Assembly: GCA_964599375.1 (NCBI GenBank)
Contig: CAZREW010000010.1
Coordinates: 1-64,000, forward strand
Source: JAUWCL01 sp964599375
GTDB taxonomy: Bacteria > Krumholzibacteriota > Krumholzibacteriia > Krumholzibacteriales > Krumholzibacteriaceae
DNA: 64,000 nt
Reading direction: 5' to 3'
Shown here in pieces: positions 42,767 to 51,140 of this stretch; position 1 is the stretch's first letter; the number at the start of each line of letters is the position of its first letter. Under the pieces are notes generated by a model. The model ran no database searches, had not been told where the DNA came from, and saw only the letters and a list, made by a program, of their open reading frames with translations. The position numbers were made by a program, and so were the translations under genes.

Positions 42767-43423
42767 ATGGAGACGATAAAAGTCCTTCTTATAGAGGATA
42801 ACCGGCTGCTGCGGGAAGGGATAGCAGCCGCGCTGGAAGATCATGGCGGATTCGAGGTGATCGCTGTCGCTGAAGACGGCGACGCCATAGAGAAACTCAA
42901 GGAAACGGGTAAGTCTTCGGACGTCGTCCTTCTCGACCTCGGGCTCGAGAAGACGAGCAGCCTTCAGCTGATGGAACTCCTCAGGCTGGAGCTGCCCGAG
43001 ACCGGTATCATAGCCATGGACATCCTCCCCGAGCAGGCCGACCTGATCGAGTTTGTCGAGGCGGGCGGCTCGGGTTTTATCCTAAAGAGCGCCTCGCTTG
43101 ATGACTACGTATCCACGATCCAGTCAGTGGCGGAGGGCAAGAAGGTGCTGCCGACCGTTCTTACGGCTTCGCTCTTCACGCACATAGTCGAATCGGCGCT
43201 AAACAGCGGAAACGGGATCCCGGAGAGCGCGGTAAAGCTTACAGTCCGCGAGAAGGAGATCGTGGCCCTGATATCCGAGGGTCTTAGCAATAAGGAGATA
43301 GCGACCCGGCTTCATATCGCAACACATACGGTAAAAAGCCACGTACACAATATCCTCGAGAAACTCACGCTCAATTCCCGCCTTCAGATCGCGGCTTTCG
43401 CCCTCCGCAGGGATCCCGAGTGA
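42767..43423 (+). CDS. NarL/LuxR-type response regulator
   Basis: About 218 residues. The receiver domain begins I-K-V-L-L-I-E-D-N and carries the phosphoacceptor Asp in V-V-L-L-D-L-G-L and the conserved Lys in F-I-L-K-S-A. The switch Thr/Ser is replaced by M-D in I-I-A-M-D-I, which is atypical and may weaken phosphorylation-dependent switching. The C-terminal LuxR HTH is complete: L-T-V-R-E-K-E-I-V-A-L-I-S-E-G-L-S-N-K-E-I-A-T-R-L-H-I-A-T-H-T-V-K-S-H-V. No histidine kinase gene is nearby, so it is an orphan. Start at 42767 is preferred, with AAGG six bases upstream. Confidence 0.92.
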   Translation: METIKVLLIEDNRLLREGIAAALEDHGGFEVIAVAEDGDAIEKLKETGKSSDVVLLDLGLEKTSSLQLMELLRLELPETGIIAMDILPEQADLIEFVEAGGSGFILKSASLDDYVSTIQSVAEGKKVLPTVLTASLFTHIVESALNSGNGIPESAVKLTVREKEIVALISEGLSNKEIATRLHIATHTVKSHVHNILEKLTLNSRLQIAAFALRRDPE

Positions 43424-43495
43424 ACCGCGCGCTTCATCTAATTCTTTAGGACTACATCCTTTTTCACTCCTGCGGACTATTGTATCGATGCCCGT

Positions 43496-43524
43496 CCTTC
43501 CTCATAATAATAATAAGAGGAAGG
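43496..43524 (+). promoter_or_regulatory. Hairpin that encloses the Shine-Dalgarno site of the baeRF-like gene
   Basis: CCTTCCTC (43496-43503) and GAGGAAGG (43517-43524) are perfectly complementary around a 13-base ATAATAATAATAA loop. GAGGAAGG is the only good ribosome-binding site for the TTG start at 43534. When folded, the site is closed; a possible translational switch. Confidence 0.6.
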
Positions 43525-43533
43525 TGGCCCGGA

Positions 43534-44244
43534 TTGTCACTGAGTACCCATTATTATGTCCTCGCTCTAGGGTCGAGAACGAACACCCTTTTTGAGGCGT
43601 TCAGAGACTCGCTGATCGATATCGAGAATCATGGTTTTCCCGTATCTGTTCCGGATGTGGCATCCAGCCGTGCAAGCGAAGAGCGTCTGAAGGAAACGGC
43701 ACGTACCGTAGACAGGCACTTCGGGCACTACTTCAGGCTTGAACCGCTGAGGCTCGTGCTGACCGGTGATTCCGCGATGATGTCAGCTTTCAATTCTGTA
43801 ACGAGGCACAGCGGCTCTGTCATAGGCCGGATATATGGAGATCACACAGCTACACCGGCGCGCGATCTGGGACAGATAGTATGGCCGGTCGTCAAGGAAG
43901 CGATGTCCGGTGTCATCGACAAGGCTATGGCCGATCTTGAGACTTCCGAGGGGATGGGGCGGACAGCCTCGGGACTTGAAGCGGTCGTCCGTGTGGCCAA
44001 GAAGGCCATAAAAGCTACTCTGATGGTGGAGGATGACTACCACATGAGGGGAAGCATCGGCCTGGATGACAGAGCCCCGGCCATATCGCCGGATATAGAT
44101 GTCAGGGAAGCAATAGATGACGCGATCGATGCGGTAATCGAGAAAGTGCTGGGGACCGGGGGCAACGTGATCTTCACGCCGGGTGGCTCGCTGAGCGAAA
44201 GAAACAGGATCGTCCTGCTGCTGCGCGACGCAGCTGATGTGTGA
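43534..44244 (+). CDS. Bacterial archaeo-eukaryotic release factor-like protein (baeRF family 3-like)
   Basis: About 236 residues. The start T-H-Y-Y-V-L-A-L-G-S-R-T-N-T-L-F-E-A-F, the middle L-R-L-V-L-T-G-D-S-A-M-M-S-A-F and G-R-I-Y-G-D-H-T, and the end G-G-N-V-I-F-T-P-G-G-S-L follow the pattern of baeRF proteins. These are bacterial relatives of the eRF1/Pelota core, thought to act on ribosomes or in stress, without known biochemistry. The TTG start at 43534 puts the conserved block at the N terminus; upstream codons in the same frame are not family-like. A hairpin covers the ribosome-binding site. Confidence 0.7.
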   Translation: MSLSTHYYVLALGSRTNTLFEAFRDSLIDIENHGFPVSVPDVASSRASEERLKETARTVDRHFGHYFRLEPLRLVLTGDSAMMSAFNSVTRHSGSVIGRIYGDHTATPARDLGQIVWPVVKEAMSGVIDKAMADLETSEGMGRTASGLEAVVRVAKKAIKATLMVEDDYHMRGSIGLDDRAPAISPDIDVREAIDDAIDAVIEKVLGTGGNVIFTPGGSLSERNRIVLLLRDAADV

Positions 44245-44275
44245 GGATCCTCAGATATAGAGGCAGGGAGACAGA

Positions 44276-45727
44276 ATGTTACTTCTATTGATAAATCCAC
44301 GTAATCCGGTAGTAAATGTCAATAACAGGAAGAATTACTGGAACAAGTACCGAGTCTGGAAACCGCTGGGACTTCTGGTGCTGGCAGGGATGACTCCGCC
44401 TGAATGGGAGATCACGGTCATCGATGAGAACGTGCACGTCCCTGACTATTCTGATATGCCCCGCCCGGACCTGGTCGGGGTGACAGCGTTCACGTCGCAG
44501 GCGCCGCGCGCTTACGAACTGGCCGCCACATTCCGCGGGATGGGAGTGCCTGTCGTTATGGGTGGAATCCACGCGACCATGAGACAGAAGGAAGCATCCT
44601 CCCGAGTAGACGCCGTGGTGACCGGCGAGGCCGAGAGCGTCTGGCCCCGGGTGCTCGATGACTCGAAGAACGGAAGACTGTTACCGCTGTATGAAGGCGG
44701 CCATGCGGATATGGACAGCACGCCGTTGGCACGTCACGACCTTCTTCCAACCGGCTACCAGTTCGGCATAATCCAGACGACGCGGGGATGCCCCCTCAAC
44801 TGCAGTTTCTGCAGCGTCGGCCCTTTCAACGGAAACAGATACCGCCGTCGCGGCAACGACGAGATCATCGCGGAATTCAGGACGATCAGGGAGAAACACG
44901 TGCTGGTCGTGGACGATAACCTCATAGGTACGCGTCCCGAACATATATCGCGGGCAAAGGATCTTTTCCGGGCGATTATAGACGCAGATCTCGGAAAGAA
45001 ATGGATCTGCCAGGCGACGATCAATATAGCTGACGACGAGGAACTTCTCCGGCTGGCTCATGAAGCCGGCTGCATCGGCGCTTTCATCGGCTTTGAATCG
45101 ACAAGCCGCGAAGGGCTCGCGGAAGTGCAGAAAAAGTACAACATACAGGACGATCGCGATTTTATTGCATCGGTGCGCCGTATACAGAAGCAGAAGATCA
45201 GCGTCGCAGGCTCATTTATCATGGGATTAGACGTCGATCGGCCGGGCATAGGCCGGCAGATCGCGGATACCGCCGACATGTACGGCGTGGATTTCATGAA
45301 TGTGCTGATTCTCACTCCGCTGCCTGGGACCAGGCTCTGGACGAAAATGGAGGAGGAAGGCCGTATACGTTCGGACCGCTTCCCGGATGACTGGCAATAT
45401 TATACCCTCACTCTTCCCGTTGGGCACTACAAGAATTTCGACTGTGATGAGATCATCGGCGAGTTGTACTCCTGCGTCCGGAGGTTTTATTCGCTGAGGG
45501 GAATCTCTCGCCGTGTGTGGCGAAACATACTGAAAAGACAGCATCCCTTTCTTACGATGGTCGGCAATCTCTCCTACCGCAATAATGGCCGCCTGGGGCG
45601 AAGGATCTACGACGAGTTCAGACAGATATGTGACAGGCTGCCGGCCGCCATTCATCTGCCTCCGACAGGTGACAACCTTCACGCTCTCGCGTCCGGTTCA
45701 AGGTTCCATGAATCATCCATGAAATGA
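44276..45727 (+). CDS. B12-binding-domain radical SAM protein
   Basis: 483 residues. The N-terminal cobalamin-binding-like Rossmann fold (about 1-140) shows L-L-L-L-I-N-P-R-N-P, V-G-V-T-A-F-T-S-Q-A and G-V-P-V-V-M-G-G-I-H-A-T; the base-on histidine motif D-x-H-x-x-G is absent, as in many relatives. The radical SAM core has T-T-R-G-C-P-L-N-C-S-F-C-S (Cys172, 176, 179), then D-D-N-L-I-G, F-I-G-F-E-S and F-I-M-G-L-D. The C-terminal region resembles those of hopanoid and lipid methylases (DUF4070 type). Substrate unknown; lipid or cofactor methylation is a guess. ATG 31 bases after the baeRF-like gene. Confidence 0.87.
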   Translation: MLLLLINPRNPVVNVNNRKNYWNKYRVWKPLGLLVLAGMTPPEWEITVIDENVHVPDYSDMPRPDLVGVTAFTSQAPRAYELAATFRGMGVPVVMGGIHATMRQKEASSRVDAVVTGEAESVWPRVLDDSKNGRLLPLYEGGHADMDSTPLARHDLLPTGYQFGIIQTTRGCPLNCSFCSVGPFNGNRYRRRGNDEIIAEFRTIREKHVLVVDDNLIGTRPEHISRAKDLFRAIIDADLGKKWICQATINIADDEELLRLAHEAGCIGAFIGFESTSREGLAEVQKKYNIQDDRDFIASVRRIQKQKISVAGSFIMGLDVDRPGIGRQIADTADMYGVDFMNVLILTPLPGTRLWTKMEEEGRIRSDRFPDDWQYYTLTLPVGHYKNFDCDEIIGELYSCVRRFYSLRGISRRVWRNILKRQHPFLTMVGNLSYRNNGRLGRRIYDEFRQICDRLPAAIHLPPTGDNLHALASGSRFHESSMK

Positions 45728-45864
45728 TGAGATGAAGCGACCGGCCGCGGGAGTCATTCCGGATTCGCATACGTCGGCCCGTTCTGTTATATTCAATCAG
45801 CAGGTCTGAGAAAGAAATATCTGCGGGCCCCACCTGCGGCAGCCGGCATAATCGGGAGAGCTTC

Positions 45865-48366
45865 ATGATAGTATTCATGCGTCGAGCATCTGAATTGCGA
45901 CTGTTACAACTGATCCCGGCCATTTTTGTATTCCTTATTCAATCCGTTACTGTAGTAGCCGCCGGTCCGGATAACAACGTCGAATGGAACGGCGTGTCCC
46001 ACGTCGATTTTCAGGACAGGCGACCGCTCTGCCCTACGGACAACGAGTCATTTCTCGTCCGTTTCCAGGCGTACGCCGGCGACCTGACCTCGGCCCGCGT
46101 ATTCCTCGACGATGGAGGATCGACTTCCTGGATAACGGCTTTTGTCGATGGCCAGCGCGGACTGTACTACATATGGGAGGCTCAGATCCCGGCGACTTCC
46201 TCGAGCGTGATCGGATACTATATCGAATTGAACGATGGCACCGATACTGACTATCTCAGCATCTCCGGTCTGTCTGAGTCCGTGCCCGTCGACGGTGGCT
46301 GGGGGCTCGATTTCACGACACTGGAGCACGCTCCTCTCGGAGCCACGCTGGTGACAGGCGGGGCAGTTTTCAGGGTGTGGGCGCCGGGCGCGACGGGCTG
46401 CCACGTAAGGGGCGATTTCAACGGGTGGGGGATGGGTGGCCCGATGACCCGCGTCGGGGAAGACTTCATAGCTTTTGTAAGCGGGGTGTCGGCGGGCGAC
46501 GAGTACAAGTACTTCTTCACGCCCGGAGACATATGGAAACCCGACGCCCGCTCGCGCGCATTCGACTCGGGCAGCAACGGGAACAGTATCGTTGAGGACC
46601 CGTTCGGGTACCAATGGCAGGTCAGCGATTTCCAGACGCCGCCGCTAGACGAGCTGGTCGTCTATCAGATTCACCTGGGCACTTTCTCCGGCCGGAACGA
46701 TCCTGCAGGAACAGTGGCCCACCCGTCCGGTTATCTCGATGCGGCTGCCAGGGTGAGTCACCTGGTCGACCTGGGCGTCAACGCCGTCATGCTTAATCCA
46801 GTGAACGAATTTCCTGGTGACGAATCAGCCGGTTACAATCCGATCACGGCCTGGGCCCCGGAATGGGCCTACGGTTCTGCCGATGATCTCAAGTACCTCA
46901 TCGACGTTCTGCACCAGAACGGCATAGCCGTGTTGCTTGACATCGTGTGGAACCACTTCAGCTACAACGATAACTACCTGTGGTACTACGACGGGACTCA
47001 GTTCTACTTCGACGATCCGGCCGCTGATACGCCGTGGGGAGCACAGGCCGACTTCGACAGGGAAGGTGTCCGGGACTACTACCTGGACAGCGCGCTTCAC
47101 TGGCTCGAGGAGTATCGCATCGACGGCTACCGCATGGACGCCACCGACTATATGAACAATATGCAGGGAAGCGGGTGGAGCCTGATGCAGGGGCTCAACG
47201 ATCTCGTCGACGGGCGGTACGAAGGGAAGGCTACCGTCGCCGAACAGCTCCCCGACGATTCCTGGGTCACCAGGCCGACAAGCCTCGGCGGAGCAGGGTT
47301 CGGTTGCCAGTACTACGACTACTTCACCGATTCGATACGTGAGGAGATCTTCGACGCTGCTTTCGGGGATCCTGAGATGTGGAAGATAAGGAACATCATC
47401 AACGGAAGCGGCACTTACCTGGAGGGCTCGAGCGTCTTCAACTATTTCGAGCTCCATGATGAGGCCTGGCCGTCGAGCGGGGGAGAGCGCGCCGTGAAGG
47501 TCATCGATCCGACGTTCCCCCATGATGACGAATGGGCCCAGGGAAGGACAAAACTGGCCCACGGGATCGTTATGCTCTCGCCAGGAGTTCCAGCATTCCT
47601 GATGGGATGCGAGTGGCTCGAGGATACCGATTTCGGCACAGGTACCGGGAACCGGATAGACTGGGCGAAGAAGGTGAATTACAGCGAGTACTTCACGTAT
47701 TTCCAGGACCTTATAGAGGTGAAGGGCAATCCTGCGTTCCGCTCCGGAGCATCGCGTTACGTTCATCACATCGACGAGGGTGGGAACGTGATCGGGTTCA
47801 GAAGATGGGACGCGGAGAATGACTTCATAGTGGTCGCGAATTTCAGCAACAACGACTATTCGGATTATCGTGTAGGGCTTCCTCAGGATGGCTATTGGAG
47901 GGAGGCGCTGAACAGCATGGATTTCATCTATGGGGGCTCCGGACCGGTGAACGGAGGGACCCTGGACACAGAGCCGGTCGCCTACGATGGATACGCGCAG
48001 TCGATGACGATCGACCTGCCGAAGATGGCTCTGGTCGTTCTTCAGAAGGGAGAGGTCCAGACCGGAGTGGAGGATGGGACTGCGCCACGGATAAACAGGC
48101 TCGGACCGAACTATCCTAATCCCTTCAATCCTTCGACGACTATCGTTTTCTCCCTGGCGGAAGCCGGCCAGACGTCACTGAGGATATACGATGTATCCGG
48201 AAGGCTTGTCAGGACGCTCGTGGACTATGAGCTCCCTGCCGGTTTTCAGGAGATCGGATGGGACGGCAGGGATGAATCCGGGAATAGCGTTGCCTCAGGC
48301 GTCTACTTCTGCCGTCTTGCGACCGGCAGATATACCGGCACGCGTAAGATGGTCATGCTCAGGTGA
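45865..48366 (+). CDS. Secreted GH13 alpha-amylase/branching-type enzyme with FlgD-like sorting tail
   Basis: 833 residues. A signal peptide (L-I-P-A-I-F-V-F-L-I-Q-S-V) leads into an Ig-like domain (about 35-140), a CBM48-like module (V-F-R-V-W-A-P-G-A ... G-D-F-N-G-W) and the GH13 barrel (about 265-640). Catalytic residues fit: D-G-Y-R-M-D-A-T-D (nucleophile Asp near 425), T-V-A-E-Q (acid Glu near 460) and F-E-L-H-D-E (transition-state Asp). V-Y-Q-I-H-L-G-T-F-S and L-G-V-N-A-V-M-L-N-P-V recall GlgB/GlgX-type enzymes, but the signal peptide indicates action on external starch or glycogen. The tail runs from PNYPNPFNPSTTI to TRKMVMLR. Confidence 0.92.
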   Translation: MIVFMRRASELRLLQLIPAIFVFLIQSVTVVAAGPDNNVEWNGVSHVDFQDRRPLCPTDNESFLVRFQAYAGDLTSARVFLDDGGSTSWITAFVDGQRGLYYIWEAQIPATSSSVIGYYIELNDGTDTDYLSISGLSESVPVDGGWGLDFTTLEHAPLGATLVTGGAVFRVWAPGATGCHVRGDFNGWGMGGPMTRVGEDFIAFVSGVSAGDEYKYFFTPGDIWKPDARSRAFDSGSNGNSIVEDPFGYQWQVSDFQTPPLDELVVYQIHLGTFSGRNDPAGTVAHPSGYLDAAARVSHLVDLGVNAVMLNPVNEFPGDESAGYNPITAWAPEWAYGSADDLKYLIDVLHQNGIAVLLDIVWNHFSYNDNYLWYYDGTQFYFDDPAADTPWGAQADFDREGVRDYYLDSALHWLEEYRIDGYRMDATDYMNNMQGSGWSLMQGLNDLVDGRYEGKATVAEQLPDDSWVTRPTSLGGAGFGCQYYDYFTDSIREEIFDAAFGDPEMWKIRNIINGSGTYLEGSSVFNYFELHDEAWPSSGGERAVKVIDPTFPHDDEWAQGRTKLAHGIVMLSPGVPAFLMGCEWLEDTDFGTGTGNRIDWAKKVNYSEYFTYFQDLIEVKGNPAFRSGASRYVHHIDEGGNVIGFRRWDAENDFIVVANFSNNDYSDYRVGLPQDGYWREALNSMDFIYGGSGPVNGGTLDTEPVAYDGYAQSMTIDLPKMALVVLQKGEVQTGVEDGTAPRINRLGPNYPNPFNPSTTIVFSLAEAGQTSLRIYDVSGRLVRTLVDYELPAGFQEIGWDGRDESGNSVASGVYFCRLATGRYTGTRKMVMLR

Positions 48367-48376
48367 CCTGTAGGTG

Positions 48377-48880
48377 CTAAAATGGCAGGGTCACGCCGAC
48401 ATTGGCTCCGATCCCGCTCATATCGACGGTTCCGCCCTTTTCATTGTCCAGATCAGGTTCCAGATAGAGATAGCGAAGCTCGCCGAACGCGCCGAGACCG
48501 AGGATATTGAAATCTATGCCCATGGCCGCAAAGCCTCCCAAAGAATCCTTCGGGCTATTATCACCGCTCAAGATGTAATAGCCGACACCGACGCCTCCGT
48601 AGAGCATACCGGATTTTACGCACGCGAACGCCTCCAGCGGGAACATGTCGAGGTCTCCCTCGTCGCCGCTGCCGCTATACATGAGCCACGAGGCGCGCGC
48701 TTCCACGGAGATGATCGGAATGATGCTGAAGTCATGCTTGACGCCGAAGCCGTATCCTGAGTCCGCATCCTTAGAGTCCTGCCACTGGGCGAAGACACCT
48801 ATCGAATAAGACGGAACGGCGCATGCGGCGGACAGCATCATGGCGAGGATCGGTATCGTAGCGGCCTTCATGATTCTCAT
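48377..48880 (-). CDS. Small outer-membrane beta-barrel-like protein
   Basis: About 167 residues: signal peptide (M-K-A-A-T-I-P-I-L-A-M-M-L-S-A-A-C-A) and then alternating strands with turn glycines (G-Y-G-F-G-V-K-H-D-F, G-M-L-Y-G-G-V-G-V-G-Y-Y-I-L), ending V-G-V-T-L-P-F with a terminal Phe, the usual signal for barrel assembly. About eight strands fit OmpA/OmpW-sized barrels. No enzymatic motif. Start at 48880 is chosen by GAGG and signal-peptide length. It is convergent with the amylase gene (10 bases apart). The 258-base gap to the next gene holds no clear element. Confidence 0.7.
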   Translation of the reverse strand: MRIMKAATIPILAMMLSAACAVPSYSIGVFAQWQDSKDADSGYGFGVKHDFSIIPIISVEARASWLMYSGSGDEGDLDMFPLEAFACVKSGMLYGGVGVGYYILSGDNSPKDSLGGFAAMGIDFNILGLGAFGELRYLYLEPDLDNEKGGTVDMSGIGANVGVTLPF

Positions 48881-49138
48881 CTTTACTATCCTCGTGTAAT
48901 TGACCAAAGGACTCGCGATAGATAGAAATTTACAAGGCGAGTCTATGACAGAATTCGGTCATTTGACAGGAAATAATCGTCGAGAGCCAGAACTCAGGTG
49001 ATAATAATAGACAATGGCGGACCTGATATGATTACAGTTCATAAGGGTCAGCAAGCGTTTCCCCTTAATACCGGAGGAAGATATGACAGGAACATCCAGG
49101 GCCGCCGAAGAACCCGCGGAAAGTCGGCAGGTTGGCTC

Positions 49139-50998
49139 ATGTGCGGTATAGCGGGCATCGTAAGCCTTTCGAGAGACGGTGCGGCCGATTACGCCTTGCT
49201 GGACAGGATGGTCGAAGCGATGCGCCTCCGCGGTCCGGATGACAGCGGTGTCTCGGTGACGGAACGCGCAGCCCTGGGCATGCGCCGCCTTTCTATCATC
49301 GACATCGAGCATGGCCATCAGCCGATGGAGTCAGAGGACGGCTCGATATGCGTGATAATGAACGGCGAACTCTATTCGTTCCCGCAGGTACGCAGGGAGC
49401 TGGAGAGCGCGGGACATACTTTCCGTACGGGATCCGACACCGAGGTCCTCGTCCACGGTTACGAGGAGTGGGGGATCGAGGGCCTGCTGAAGCGCCTCAA
49501 CGGGATGTTCGCGTTCGTGGTCCACGACAGGAAGGATGACCTGGTATTCATCGCGAGGGACCGGATGGGGATAAAGCCTCTTCTGTACTCTGTCCGGGGT
49601 GGACATCTCTATTTCGCTTCCTCCATAAAGGCGCTCCTCGTAACGGGCAGAGTCCCGGTCGAGCCTGACCCGGAAGGGATCAGGCTGTATCTCCACGACC
49701 AGTATATCCCAGCTCCGCGTACCGCCCTTGCGGGAGTGAATAAACTCACGCCGGCTAGTTACTTGAGGATCGACCGCGGAAGACCCGGGGAGCCAGTAAG
49801 GTACTGGAGGGCCCCCGGCACGGAGGACGGCGGCGGGGACCGGGACTGGCAGAGCGAACTTCGCGAACTGTTCGAGGACGCGGTGCGGTGCCACATGCTG
49901 AGCGATGTCGAGGTCGGTGTCTTCCTCTCAGGCGGACTCGATTCGTCGCTCGCCCTCTCGTATATGAGGGAGCTGTCACCGAACAAGGTCAAGGCCTTCT
50001 CTGTGTCAGTCAGGCACGACCGCGTCTACGACGAATCTCCTTTCGCCTCGGAGGCCGCGGAGAGATTCGGCGCCGAGCTGATATCGATACCGTTTACCTC
50101 GAAAGACGCCGCTGAAACCTCCGCGCGATATATAGAGCATCTCGACGAGCCGATAGCCGACCCGGCGCAGCTCCCGACCTTCGTGCTGTCCGAGCTTGCG
50201 CACCGGCACGTCAAGGTGGTCCTCTCGGGCGAGGGAGCGGACGAGCTGTTCGCCGGTTATAACTACTACGACAGGTTCGTGACGCTTTCGGGCAGGCTGA
50301 AGAGACCGATAGAGGGACTGAGGCGCCGGCTCGAGAGATACTCAGTCGGAGGGGATATCACTGAAAGGATCCCTGGACGGGTCAACAGGTCACCCATCAG
50401 CGGATATCCGCACGTGCTGCCGGGCCCGGTATGCGACATGCTTCTGCGCGCCTTGCCTTCGGGGTCCAGCACCGGGGAGCTTCAGGCGGGTCTTGAGCGT
50501 GGATGGGTCGAAGGGAGCCGGGCGGTGGGCCTTAATAGAGCCCTTCTTGTCGACAGCAGTGGCTGGCTTCCTGACAATCTCCTGATGAAAGTCGACAGGA
50601 TGTCGATGGCTCACAGCCTGGAGGTACGGGTCCCGTTTCTCGACTACCGTCTTGTCGAGCTGGCGGCGCGGATGCCGGCTGGCCTCAAGAGAAAAGGGGG
50701 GACGGGGAAGTCGATTCTGAGGGAGACGTTCTCCGGCCGCCTTGGCCCGGCTCTGGCCGGCAGGAGAAAGCACGGCTTCGATCTTCCCGTCGGTGAATGG
50801 CTCCGTGGGATGATGCGACCCCTGGTCGAGGAGACAGTCAGAGAGGGGCTTGAAGTCATGCCGTGGATAGACCGCAAGGCAGTGAATCAGATCCTGGGTG
50901 CCCACATGAGCGGTCGGGCCGACCTCTGGCGGCAGGTCTGGTTGCTGTTCACGCTGACCGGGTGGTTCACCTCGGCGCGGAAATCGGTGCCCCGGTGA
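49139..50998 (+). CDS. asnB: Asparagine synthetase, glutamine-hydrolysing
   Basis: 619 residues if translation starts so that Cys2 is the nucleophile (M-C-G-I-A-G-I-V), as the family requires; the frame extends upstream to 48998 but would bury that Cys. The N-terminal Ntn amidotransferase releases ammonia from glutamine (M-R-R-L-S-I-I-D, G-E-L-Y-S-F). The C-terminal synthetase has the PP-loop V-F-L-S-G-G-L-D-S-S, S-G-E-G-A-D-E-L-F-A-G-Y and K-V-D-R-M-S-M-A-H-S-L-E-V-R-V-P-F-L-D. The last region (G-E-W-L-R-G-M) is that of the common AsnB type. It forms Asn, or amidates another acid, from Asp, Gln and ATP. Confidence 0.95.
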   Translation: MCGIAGIVSLSRDGAADYALLDRMVEAMRLRGPDDSGVSVTERAALGMRRLSIIDIEHGHQPMESEDGSICVIMNGELYSFPQVRRELESAGHTFRTGSDTEVLVHGYEEWGIEGLLKRLNGMFAFVVHDRKDDLVFIARDRMGIKPLLYSVRGGHLYFASSIKALLVTGRVPVEPDPEGIRLYLHDQYIPAPRTALAGVNKLTPASYLRIDRGRPGEPVRYWRAPGTEDGGGDRDWQSELRELFEDAVRCHMLSDVEVGVFLSGGLDSSLALSYMRELSPNKVKAFSVSVRHDRVYDESPFASEAAERFGAELISIPFTSKDAAETSARYIEHLDEPIADPAQLPTFVLSELAHRHVKVVLSGEGADELFAGYNYYDRFVTLSGRLKRPIEGLRRRLERYSVGGDITERIPGRVNRSPISGYPHVLPGPVCDMLLRALPSGSSTGELQAGLERGWVEGSRAVGLNRALLVDSSGWLPDNLLMKVDRMSMAHSLEVRVPFLDYRLVELAARMPAGLKRKGGTGKSILRETFSGRLGPALAGRRKHGFDLPVGEWLRGMMRPLVEETVREGLEVMPWIDRKAVNQILGAHMSGRADLWRQVWLLFTLTGWFTSARKSVPR

Positions 50999-51011
50999 TT
51001 TCAATTATCAC

Positions 51012-51040
51012 TTTACAGTACAGCCTTATATCACTATTCT
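51012..51040 (+). promoter_or_regulatory. Possible promoter of the amidase gene
   Basis: TTTACA (51012-51017), 17-base spacer, TATTCT (51035-51040), 100 bases before the amidase ATG. Moderate match only. Confidence 0.3.
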
Positions 51041-51140
51041 CCACGTGATGTCCGATCGCGTATCATGATGTGTAAATGGACACTGTGGCCCTTCTACCAG
51101 GAGTAAGCGTTCCGACCGGAAGACGCTGACAGCGCTGACG

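Noticed and set aside
46825..47769. 314-codon minus-strand open frame
   Set aside because: Antisense of the GH13 barrel; high G+C in third positions keeps stops rare on the opposite strand.
48998..49138. N-terminal extension of the asparagine synthetase frame
   Set aside because: The enzyme needs Cys directly after the initiator Met; the extension is ordinary intergenic sequence.
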